From Cutibacterium acnes (GTDB lineage: Bacteria; Actinomycetota; Actinomycetes; Propionibacteriales; Propionibacteriaceae), in the NCBI RefSeq assembly GCF_003030305.1, contig NZ_CP023676.1, positions 2,170,001-2,234,000 on the forward strand: a stretch of DNA of 64,000 nt. Direction: 5' to 3'. Positions 57,343 through 64,000 of the stretch are shown here, one piece after another. Both the position numbers and the translations under genes were made by a program. Below the pieces are notes generated by a model. It was not told the DNA's origin. It searched no databases and worked only from the letters and a program-made list of their open reading frames with translations. The stretch's first letter is position 1, and each line of letters opens with the position of its first letter.

Positions 57343-58689
57343 ATGTCAGACGCACAGAGCACCAGGTCAGCATCAGTACGCAGCGAATCGGACGTGTACC
57401 GCGCAGTATGGAACACCGTCAAGGGGTCGATGGGCAACCTCGTCGAGTAGTTCGACGTGTACACGTACACGACGTTCGCAGCCTATTTCGAGGACCAGTT
57501 CTTCTCGCCTGACGACCCGCACAAGAGCATCTACATCTACGCGATTTTCTGGGCGACCTTCATCATGAGGCCGTTCGGATCGTGGTTCTTCGGTCGCTGG
57601 GCCGACCGTCACGGACGTCGGTCCGCCCTCATCATGGCAGTGACAATCATGGCCGTCGGCTCCCTCGTCATCTCCGTGTTGCCCACCCGAGGCACCATCG
57701 GAGTGGGGGCCCCGATCCTGTTGCTCATCTGTCGTATCGTGCAAGGATTCGCCACAGGAGGTGAGTACGGCACCTCGGCCACCTACATGTCAGAAGCCTC
57801 CACCAAGGGACACCGCGGTTTCTTCTCCTCGTTCCAGTACTTCACCCTCGTGGGTGGTTTAGTGACAGCCCAGGCCGTCCTACTCCTGCTGTCCTCCCTC
57901 ATGAGTGAGGCCACGATCCATGCCTGGGGATGGCGCATCCCATTCTTCATCGGTGGCGTCGCAGCGCTCATCGTTTTCTTCATGCAGAAGACGATGGATA
58001 AATCGCTGAGTACCGAACATCTTAAATCCGTGCGGTCGGGTGAGGACAGCTCGTCAGGAAGTCTGAAAGAGCTCTTTGGAAACCATCTCGGTAACTTCCT
58101 CCTGGCTTTTACCATCGCCAGCGGCGGTACCCTGTGCTTCTACGTCTACACCGTCAATGCACCGAATATCGTCCATTCGACTTTCAGCAGCACTCCGATG
58201 GCGGCAACCGCGGTCAACCTCATCGCCCTATTCATCCTCATGCTCGGGCAACCGCTGGGAGGCCTCATCGGTGACCGGATCGGACGCAAACCGGTGTTGC
58301 TCTTCTTTGCCGCCGGTGGAGTCGTTTATACCTGGGTTCTCGTGACCTGTCTGTCGCATGCCCGCAAGCCCGTAACTGCATTCCTCATGCTGCTCATGGG
58401 CTATATCTTCCTTACCGGATATACCTCGATCTCCACAGTTGTGAAGTCCGACCTTTTCCCAACCGATGTCAGGGCGCTGGGTGTTGGGATGGCCCATGGT
58501 TTCGCGAATTCCCTGTTCGGCGGCACGGCTCCACTCATTTACGTGTGGGCGAAACAGGGTGACGCGATCCCCGCCTTCATCGGGTATGTGACGGCGCTGT
58601 CCGCGGTCACCTTACTTACGATCCTCTTCGGGCTGACCACACGGACTGCGTCACACCTGGATGCGCCGACGAAGGGTGGGCACGACTAA
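57343..58689 (+). pseudogene. MHS-family (MFS) metabolite:H+ symporter with an in-frame amber codon
   Basis: ATG 57343 behind GGGGGACGAG begins an N-terminal segment that reads VWNTVKGSMGNLVE and then TAG (57448-57450). It continues in the same frame as FDVYTYTTFAAYFEDQFF through 410 further codons. The family consensus is GN.VE-W-F/Y-D, so TAG replaces a nearly invariant Trp (TGG to TAG). The rest is intact: 12 helices and the DRHGRR and DRIGRKP loops of the KgtP/ShiA-type transporters. Translation might restart at 57457 and lose the first helix, or the gene is silent. Confidence 0.85.
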
Positions 58690-58801
58690 CAAAGCGGCAG
58701 TTACTCGCCCCGGTACGCGGTGATTTCTCCAACGTTTCAGGCGGTCGAACACGATGCTACGAAGCCAAACTGCCGACGGCGAGGCCCGGGAATATCCTCC
58801 G

Positions 58802-58831
58802 TTGACTCCCCTTGCTCGCCCTTCATATAGT
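58802..58831 (+). promoter_or_regulatory. Promoter of the riboswitch-nrdAB unit
   Basis: TTGACT (58802-58807) and TATAGT (58826-58831) are separated by 18 bases, a good housekeeping-sigma promoter. Transcription would begin around 58838, just ahead of the riboswitch. Confidence 0.55.
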
Positions 58832-58842
58832 GACGAATGCAC

Positions 58843-59015
58843 GTGGTTCCCGTGTTCGCACGGGCCAAGAGGGAATCCGGTGTGAATCCGGAGCTGCCCC
58901 GCAGCGGTATATGAGAACGACCGCCGTCATGACGCACTGTGCTTTGGCATGGGAAGCGACGGCTAGTAGGAGTCCGATCAGGACGAGCTCATGAGCCCGA
59001 AGACCTGCCAGGTGT
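58843..59015 (+). ncRNA. Cobalamin (AdoCbl) riboswitch upstream of nrdAB
   Basis: The leader contains GGGAATCCGGTGTGAATCC, GGAGCTGCCCCGCAGCGGTA and the B12 box AGCCCGAAGACCTGCCA at 58994-59010. These are the conserved blocks of cobalamin riboswitches, in the right order and spacing. It lies about 120 bases ahead of the nrdA start, between promoter and gene. It should reduce expression of this oxygen-dependent reductase when cobalamin is present, favouring a B12-dependent class II enzyme elsewhere. Confidence 0.92.
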
Positions 59016-59138
59016 GGTCCCGCAACCGCGGGGCCCGGTTCGCGATCTCGCGGGAAGTATCGCAGCGTTCAGGGGGACCACTGTCCCTGCCGCATTCCGC
59101 CCGGTCGCGTGCCCACGGCATCGCACGGAGGAATTGCA

Positions 59139-61709
59139 ATGAGCGCCGACCCCATTTCGACCATCCGCGTCCGCAAGCGTGACGGGTCTTTAGCCCCCTA
59201 CGACGGTAACGAAGTCGCTGCCTCGATCATGGACTCGGCCCGCGGCCTTGACGACGCCGTCGCCCGGGCAACCCTGCTGCAGGCAGAGGTGGAGATCACC
59301 CTCTTTGACGGGATGACCACCGACGCCCTCGACGAAGCCGTCATTCAGGTGGCCCTAGGCAACGCTAAGGACGATCCAGCCTTTGACACTATCGCCAGCC
59401 GGATCGCCGTCAAGAAGCTCTACAAAGAGGTCTTTGGCGACACCCATGACGATCTAGGTGACGTCGACCCCGAGAGGGTGCAGGATCTGCACCGCAACTA
59501 TTTCCCGCGCACGATCGCCAAGCTTGTCGCCGATGGTCACCTTGACGAGCGTCTGGGACGAGATTTCGACCTCGAGACGCTTGCAGCTGCCCTCGACCCC
59601 ACTCGTGACGACCTCATCGGGTTCATGGGCGTGCGCACCATGATCAACCGTTATCTCTTGCGCACTCCCGATAAGCAGGCTTTGGAGGTACCGCAGTACT
59701 TCTGGATGCGCGTCGCGATGGGGCTGAGCCTCACTGAGGACGATCCCACTTCCTCGGCGCTGGCCCTTTACGACTCCATGAGCAACCTGCGCCACCTGGC
59801 CGCTGGATCCACCCTTGTCAATGCGGGGACGCCATCGGCTCAGCTATCTAACTGCTTCGTCATGCGCACTGAGGACAATCTGGAGCACATCGCCCAGACG
59901 ATCCGCGACGTCATGTGGATCACCAAGGGCACCGGCGGCATTGGGTTGTCGATGTCGGATCTTCGCTGCGAGGGATCCCCGATCCGCTCAGATAACACTG
60001 CATCAACTGGGCCGATCCCCTTCATACACACCTTTGACTCCACACTGCGTGCGGTCTCTCGGGGAGGCAAGAAGCTCGGCGCCTTGTGCTTCTACCTGGA
60101 GAACTGGCACATGGACTTCCCGCAGTTCCTCGACCTGCGGCAGAACTCCGGTGACCCGTACCGACGCACCCGCACCGCCGACACTGCGGTGTGGATCTCC
60201 GACGAGTTCATGAAGCGTGTCGCCAAAGACGAGGACTGGTACCTCTTCGATCCCGCCGAAACCCAGGATCTCACCGAGCTTACCGGATCGGACTTCTCCA
60301 AGCGTTACGCCCAGTATGTCGAGCAGGCGGAAGCTGGCAAGATCAAGCGCTTTCGGCGCACTACTGCCCGCGAGCAATTCCGAGCCATCTTGGTGAGCCT
60401 ACAGACGACGTCGCACCCATGGCTGACGTGGAAAGATAGCATCAATACTCGCGCGTTGAACAGCAATACCGGGACGATCCACTCGTCAAACCTATGCACC
60501 GAAATCTGCCTGCCACAGGACCGCGACCACACCGCGGTGTGCAACCTCGCCTCGGTGAACTTGGCGGCGCACCTCGCCGGCCCGCGTGGCAAGCGTCGTC
60601 TGGATTGGGACCAGTTGGCCGCCACCACCCGGCTGGCGGTACGTCATCTCGACAACCTTGTCGACATCACCGCCTCTGCAGTACCACAGGCTCAGCGCTC
60701 CAACGAGGAAAACCGCGCAATTGGTCTAGGCGTCATGGGTCTGACGGATATGCTCGAGCAGATTCGAGTCCCCTACGACTCCCCGGATGCGTGCGAGATC
60801 GTCGACCGGGTCGTTGAGTTCATCAGTTGGCACGCTATCGACACCTCGGCCGACCTGGCCGCCGAACGTGGGGCGTACCCAATGTTCGAAGGGTCGGGGT
60901 GGTCACGCGGGATGGTTCCCGTGGACACTTTGGCCGTCCTCGAGCGCGACCGTGGCATCCCTGTCGACGTCGACCGGACGACGCGGATGGACTGGGACGC
61001 GCTGCGCGCCAAGGTGCGCACTGGGATGCGCAATGCCACCTTGATGGCGATCGCTCCGACGGCGTCAATCGGCCTCATCGCGGGCACAACGCCCGGCCTG
61101 GATCCGCAGTTCTCCCAGATGTTCTCCCGAACCACCTCGGCCGGGAAGTTCCTCGAGGTTAATCGCAATCTCGTGGCGGACCTCAAGGATCTGGGCCTGT
61201 GGGAGACGATCCGCGAGGAATTGCTGCGTCGTCAGGGTGATCCCAGCGAGATTGAGGCAATTCCGGCGCCCTTGCGTCGTCTTTACCGCACCTCCTTCAC
61301 CCTGGACCCGATGGCCTACCTCAACGTGGCCGCTCGGGCGCAGAAGTGGGTGGATCAGGCCATTAGCCGCAACATCTACCTGGCCTCGCGGTCGGTCGGT
61401 GACATGGAGGACCTCTACACCGCAGCTTGGCGAATGGGTGTCAAAACGACGTACTACCTGCACATGCTGCCTCGCCACACCGCCGAGCAGTCGACGGTGG
61501 CCGTTAACAAGGCCGCCGGGCGTCGGAACGGCCCACGTCGCGGATTCGCCACTGCGGTGCGTCGGGCCTCAGGTGCCGCGACTATCAGGAAACCGGTTAC
61601 CGAAACGCTCAATGCGAGCGTGGAGCCCGTCGTCTCCCTCGACCTTATCGACGGCGCCTCCTGCCCTGTTGACCCCCAGGAGCGCCAACAGTGCGAGTCC
61701 TGCCAGTGA
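59139..61709 (+). CDS. nrdA: Ribonucleoside-diphosphate reductase, large subunit (class I)
   Basis: The catalytic subunit of 856 residues starts at ATG 59139 behind GGAGG. It has an N-terminal ATP-cone (about 6-95, RVRKRDGSLAPYDGNEVA). The barrel includes the redox Cys in SAQLSNCFVM, the NLCTE motif holding the thiyl Cys, and its partner in HTAVCNLASVNLA. The C-terminal CESC pair is used for re-reduction. It pairs with nrdB 34 bases downstream, and both are under the cobalamin riboswitch. No nrdI/nrdH or nrdR gene is nearby. Confidence 0.95.
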   Translation: MSADPISTIRVRKRDGSLAPYDGNEVAASIMDSARGLDDAVARATLLQAEVEITLFDGMTTDALDEAVIQVALGNAKDDPAFDTIASRIAVKKLYKEVFGDTHDDLGDVDPERVQDLHRNYFPRTIAKLVADGHLDERLGRDFDLETLAAALDPTRDDLIGFMGVRTMINRYLLRTPDKQALEVPQYFWMRVAMGLSLTEDDPTSSALALYDSMSNLRHLAAGSTLVNAGTPSAQLSNCFVMRTEDNLEHIAQTIRDVMWITKGTGGIGLSMSDLRCEGSPIRSDNTASTGPIPFIHTFDSTLRAVSRGGKKLGALCFYLENWHMDFPQFLDLRQNSGDPYRRTRTADTAVWISDEFMKRVAKDEDWYLFDPAETQDLTELTGSDFSKRYAQYVEQAEAGKIKRFRRTTAREQFRAILVSLQTTSHPWLTWKDSINTRALNSNTGTIHSSNLCTEICLPQDRDHTAVCNLASVNLAAHLAGPRGKRRLDWDQLAATTRLAVRHLDNLVDITASAVPQAQRSNEENRAIGLGVMGLTDMLEQIRVPYDSPDACEIVDRVVEFISWHAIDTSADLAAERGAYPMFEGSGWSRGMVPVDTLAVLERDRGIPVDVDRTTRMDWDALRAKVRTGMRNATLMAIAPTASIGLIAGTTPGLDPQFSQMFSRTTSAGKFLEVNRNLVADLKDLGLWETIREELLRRQGDPSEIEAIPAPLRRLYRTSFTLDPMAYLNVAARAQKWVDQAISRNIYLASRSVGDMEDLYTAAWRMGVKTTYYLHMLPRHTAEQSTVAVNKAAGRRNGPRRGFATAVRRASGAATIRKPVTETLNASVEPVVSLDLIDGASCPVDPQERQQCESCQ

Positions 61710-61743
61710 TTGACCATACTGCCCGCTGAAAGCGAGAACACCG

Positions 61744-62730
61744 ATGATCCTTGGTTCTGGAATCCAAGAGGGGCTGCTACTCAAGCCCGTCACCTACTCC
61801 TGGGCGTACGACCTCTACAACCAGGCTGTGGCAAACACGTGGTTTCCCAACGAGATTCAGCTCGATGAGGACCTTGCCGACTTTGCCCGGATGACCCCAG
61901 ACGAGCACCATGCCTTGACCAACCTCATGAGCTACTTCAACCCCAATGAGCTGCTCGTCAACAAAGCGCTGGCTTTTGGGGTCTACCCCTATGTCAACGC
62001 TGCCGAGTGCCACCTATACCTGGCCAAGCAGATGTGGGAGGAGGCCAACCACTGTATGGCCTTCGAGTATGTCCTCGAAACCTTCCCGATTGACCGCGAC
62101 GAGGCCTACCGATCCCACATCCACGTCCCCTCAATGGCTCGCAAGGAAGCTTTCGAGGTGGCGTTCATCAAGCGGATGACCGAGCAGACTCTTGATATCA
62201 CCACCGTCGAGGGTAAGCAGGACTTCGTGCGCAACCTGATTGCCTACAACATTATCCTCGAGGGGATTTGGTTCTACTCCGGCTTTATGGTCGCATTGTC
62301 GTTCCGTCAGCGGAACCTCCTTCGCAACTTCGGTTCCCTCATCGACTGGGTGGTCCGTGACGAATCCTTACACCTGAAATTCGGGATGAACCTCATTCTG
62401 ACGGTGCTGGAGGAAAACCCCGAAATCGCCACCGACGAGTTCGCGGCCGAGATCCACGATATGATCGTTCAGGGAGTCGAGATGGAGGAGCAGTATAACC
62501 GTGACATGCTCCCGCGGGGGATCCTCGGAATGAACGCTGATTACGTTAATGACTATGTCAAATACCTGGCAGATCGTCGTCTCGAAGAACTCGGATTCGA
62601 GCCAGAATACCGCGTAGTTAACCCTGCCAAGTGGATGGCCACGGCCAATGACACCTTGCAGGTTGTGAACTTCTTCGAGGCCACCAATACCTCTTATGAG
62701 GTCAATGCCCACGCCACCGGCAGTCGGTGA
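61744..62730 (+). CDS. nrdB: Ribonucleotide reductase small subunit with class Ic (Mn/Fe) signature
   Basis: The 328-residue ferritin-like protein supplies the oxidant for NrdA. Ligands by position are E69, E100, H103, E173, E207 and H210, with the E69-E100 spacing of 31 equal to that in Chlamydia NrdB as I recall it. The residue four after H103, normally the radical Tyr, is F107 (EEANHCMAFEY). The first ligand is Glu, not Asp. Both are diagnostic of subclass Ic, which uses a Mn(IV)/Fe(III) centre in place of a tyrosyl radical. Conserved EGIWFYSGF and LPRGILGM blocks also agree. Transcribed with nrdA. Confidence 0.95.
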   Translation: MILGSGIQEGLLLKPVTYSWAYDLYNQAVANTWFPNEIQLDEDLADFARMTPDEHHALTNLMSYFNPNELLVNKALAFGVYPYVNAAECHLYLAKQMWEEANHCMAFEYVLETFPIDRDEAYRSHIHVPSMARKEAFEVAFIKRMTEQTLDITTVEGKQDFVRNLIAYNIILEGIWFYSGFMVALSFRQRNLLRNFGSLIDWVVRDESLHLKFGMNLILTVLEENPEIATDEFAAEIHDMIVQGVEMEEQYNRDMLPRGILGMNADYVNDYVKYLADRRLEELGFEPEYRVVNPAKWMATANDTLQVVNFFEATNTSYEVNAHATGSR

Positions 62731-62731
62731 C

Positions 62732-62768
62732 GCGCGCCGCGACGAGTCGAACATTCGCTGCGGCGCGC
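62732..62768 (+). terminator. Hairpin immediately after nrdB
   Basis: Perfect 9-bp arms (62732-62740 with 62760-62768) enclose a 19-base loop and start two bases past the nrdB stop. Two more inverted repeats follow at 62773-62804 and 62813-62836. Confidence 0.5.
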
Positions 62769-62772
62769 GGTG

Positions 62773-62804
62773 AGCGTGCATGAAGTCGCCACAGCATGCA
62801 CGCT
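62773..62804. repeat. Inverted repeat between the nrdB hairpins
   Basis: Perfect 10-bp arms 62773-62782 and 62795-62804 around a 12-base loop. It may be an operator or part of a tandem terminator. Confidence 0.4.
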
Positions 62805-62812
62805 GACGTGTC

Positions 62813-62836
62813 GGCCCCAAGTATGGTCTTGGGGCC
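62813..62836 (+). terminator. Terminator-like hairpin downstream of nrdB
   Basis: Perfect 9-bp arms 62813-62821 and 62828-62836 with a 6-base loop. It is the best terminator candidate for the nrdAB transcript. Confidence 0.65.
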
Positions 62837-62921
62837 GGCATCGTCCCTTGTTAGAGCCCACTAACGTGGACGAACTTTTAGCCCACCGGAGGCGTAATGG
62901 CATCCGGTCTCCAAAAACTAC

Positions 62922-63131
62922 GTGACCGTCAAAAGGCTCATGGTCTGTCTGACCTGGAGCGCCCTCACGGTCGTCCTCGCCGTCGTGCTGGGAGTTTTCG
63001 TCACTTGATGGGCGGGGGTCGTCGCCATCACAGCCACCGGCGCCTCCATTGACGGGCTGCCATCCGAGGAGGCTCGTGCGTTACGCGACCGCATGACGGA
63101 ACTGGCCGAAGGCAAGGACGCGGCGCTGTGA
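62922..63131 (+). pseudogene. bPH_2-domain (YdbS-like) protein, internally deleted and stopped
   Basis: A GTG-started frame gives a membrane segment (TWSALTVVLAVVLGVFVT), a TGA at 63006-63008, then VVAITATGASIDGLPSEEAR and RALRDRMTELAEGKDAAL. The last part is the C-terminus of a YdbS-type PH-domain protein (...PGL...EA..LRDRL). The expected middle of about 80 residues is missing. The next gene starts within its stop (GTGA), as in normal ydbS-ydbT pairs. Confidence 0.55.
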
Positions 63132-63705
63132 TCGAACAGAGGGCCAGCGAAGCGCGGGGCGGCGAAGAGGTTGTTGAGCAACGTCCCCACTGGGCGACTC
63201 CACTCGTGCGAGGCTGGATGATTATTGCAGCCGCTGCTGTGGCGGCCGCTTGGGATGTCACGTATCAAGATGACGGTACTTGGCGGAATCAATGTTGTCC
63301 GAAGTCGAACAATCAACGGTACTGTTGCCGATCGGCGATGATGAGCAGGTACGCGCCGCCCTTGACACCCTGTGGCCTAGGTTCCGACTAGACGCAGTGC
63401 CCCTCCATGGGATTCCGAAACGAGCGCGGTGGTTCCGGTGGTTTGATTAGAGAATCGTCGGCTGGGGGTTCAACGAGGAGGTCGTCGTGACGCGCAGGGG
63501 TTGTTTACCTGGACCGTCAGCGTCGTTCCTCATGCTCGGTCGCAGTCGGTAAGACTGTCCCAGGGGCCGATACAACGCAAACTCGGCTTGGCTGATATCG
63601 ACGTGCATACCTCGTCTGGCCCAGTGACGGTTTCCTGTCCCCACCTCGACGCCATGGACGCCCAGGTCTTCGCCGTCGGTCAGATGGATCCGCCCGTGCC
63701 GCCCG
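63128..63705 (+). pseudogene. bPH_2-domain (YdbT-like) protein, multiply broken
   Basis: Fragments in several frames follow one another. These are MIEQRASEARGG to HWATPLVRGWMIIAAAAVAA; an open piece at 63292-63450 (LLPIGDDEQVRAALDTLWP to RWFRWFD); then after TAG, RIVGWGFNEEVVVTRRGCL; and finally SQGPIQRKLGLADIDVHTSS. These are the parts of a YdbT-type protein in the right order, with the central region deleted. The TAG after RWFD replaces the expected Trp. The frame of the last piece remains open into ppgK. Confidence 0.55.
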
Positions 63706-63767
63706 TGGCCGGGAACTGTCACCCGAGTCTCCCCCGCACCAACCATCTACCGTTACGCTTGTCCACC

Positions 63768-64000
63768 ATGAACAAGGTGCTGGGAATTGACGTTGGTGGT
63801 TCCGGGATCAAGGGAGCCCCGGTTGACCTCGAGGTCGGAGACTTTGCCGAACCGAGGCTTCGCATTCCCACCCCGGAGAAGTCGTCCCCCGAGAACATCG
63901 TTACCGTGCTGCGTGAGATCGTCGACAATTTCGCCCCCACCATCGGTGACGGGCCGGTTGGCATCTCTTTCCCCGCCCCGGCACGCCACGGCGTCATTCC
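63768..64000 (+). CDS. ppgK: Polyphosphate glucokinase, partial (N-terminal 77 residues)
   Basis: The ROK-family kinase phosphorylates glucose with inorganic polyphosphate (or ATP). The visible part begins MNKVLGIDVGGSGIKGAPVD, the phosphate-binding loop of PPGK, followed by RIPTPEKSSPENIV and VGISFPAPARHG. The gene runs off the right end. Polyphosphate-dependent enzymes are typical of propionic acid bacteria. Confidence 0.88.
   Translation, partial: MNKVLGIDVGGSGIKGAPVDLEVGDFAEPRLRIPTPEKSSPENIVTVLREIVDNFAPTIGDGPVGISFPAPARHGVI

Noticed and set aside
63447-63746. 99-aa minus-strand ORF before ppgK
   Set aside because: The opposite strand carries recognisable PH-domain remnants, so this is a shadow.

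Overview
The window looks like chromosomal DNA of a high-GC actinobacterium, almost certainly Cutibacterium (Propionibacterium) acnes. The best evidence is the cluster at 43.0-48.0 kb: a 339-aa secreted triacylglycerol lipase matching GehA, a secreted endoglycoceramidase and a CAMP-factor-family protein. From memory these match PPA2105, PPA2106 and PPA2108 of strain KPA171202. Pyruvate phosphate dikinase with its regulator, a succinyl-CoA:acetate-type CoA transferase and a polyphosphate glucokinase also fit a propionic acid bacterium. Starts, RBSs and family calls come from reading the sequence; no search was run.

Layout. 0-16.5 kb is mostly core metabolism: PiT phosphate transporter (partial), a PhoP-like response regulator without a kinase, deoC, a ThuA-like protein, an FHA protein, ppdK and its bifunctional regulator, an rRNA methyltransferase, serB, a hexose-6-phosphate epimerase, the CoA transferase, a frameshifted amidase and a membrane protein. 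tRNA-Gly(CCC) lies at 16.4 kb, followed by a decayed truncated-globin gene and a VapBC-type pair. 17.5-30.8 kb is accessory: nucleoside hydrolase with a lipoprotein-like ORF, cupin, an IrtAB/YbtPQ-like ABC exporter operon with a terminal TetR gene and an iron-box-like site upstream, EcsC and ThrE family proteins, and a secreted-peptide/ABC-transporter operon that may be a bacteriocin-like or self-protection system. 31.0-37.5 kb carries the 2-oxoacid dehydrogenase genes E1a-E1b-E2, hemY and a coupled radical SAM/SPASM gene.

37.7-48.4 kb is a graveyard and virulence island. It holds a broken LPXTG 5'-nucleotidase, two ABC transporter remnants, a broken WYL regulator, a frameshifted VOC protein and three IS481-type transposase 3' ends. 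Intact among them are gehA, the endoglycoceramidase and the CAMP factor. An inverted remnant of a second endoglycoceramidase copy lost its catalytic domain at a short direct repeat.

48.7-64 kb returns to mostly intact genes: LMW phosphatase, an S51-like protein coupled to an MprAB-like two-component system, a frameshifted isoaspartyl peptidase, idi, a MarP-like protease, YciI, an OYE-family reductase, an MHS transporter with one amber codon, then a cobalamin riboswitch controlling nrdA-nrdB. The NrdB small subunit has Phe where the radical Tyr should be and Glu at the first metal ligand, the signature of class Ic (Mn/Fe) enzymes. The window ends with decayed bPH_2-domain genes and the start of ppgK.

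The main themes are tight translational coupling (many ATGA overlaps), iron-linked regulation candidates, and extensive gene decay by single-base indels, Trp-to-stop mutations and internal deletions.
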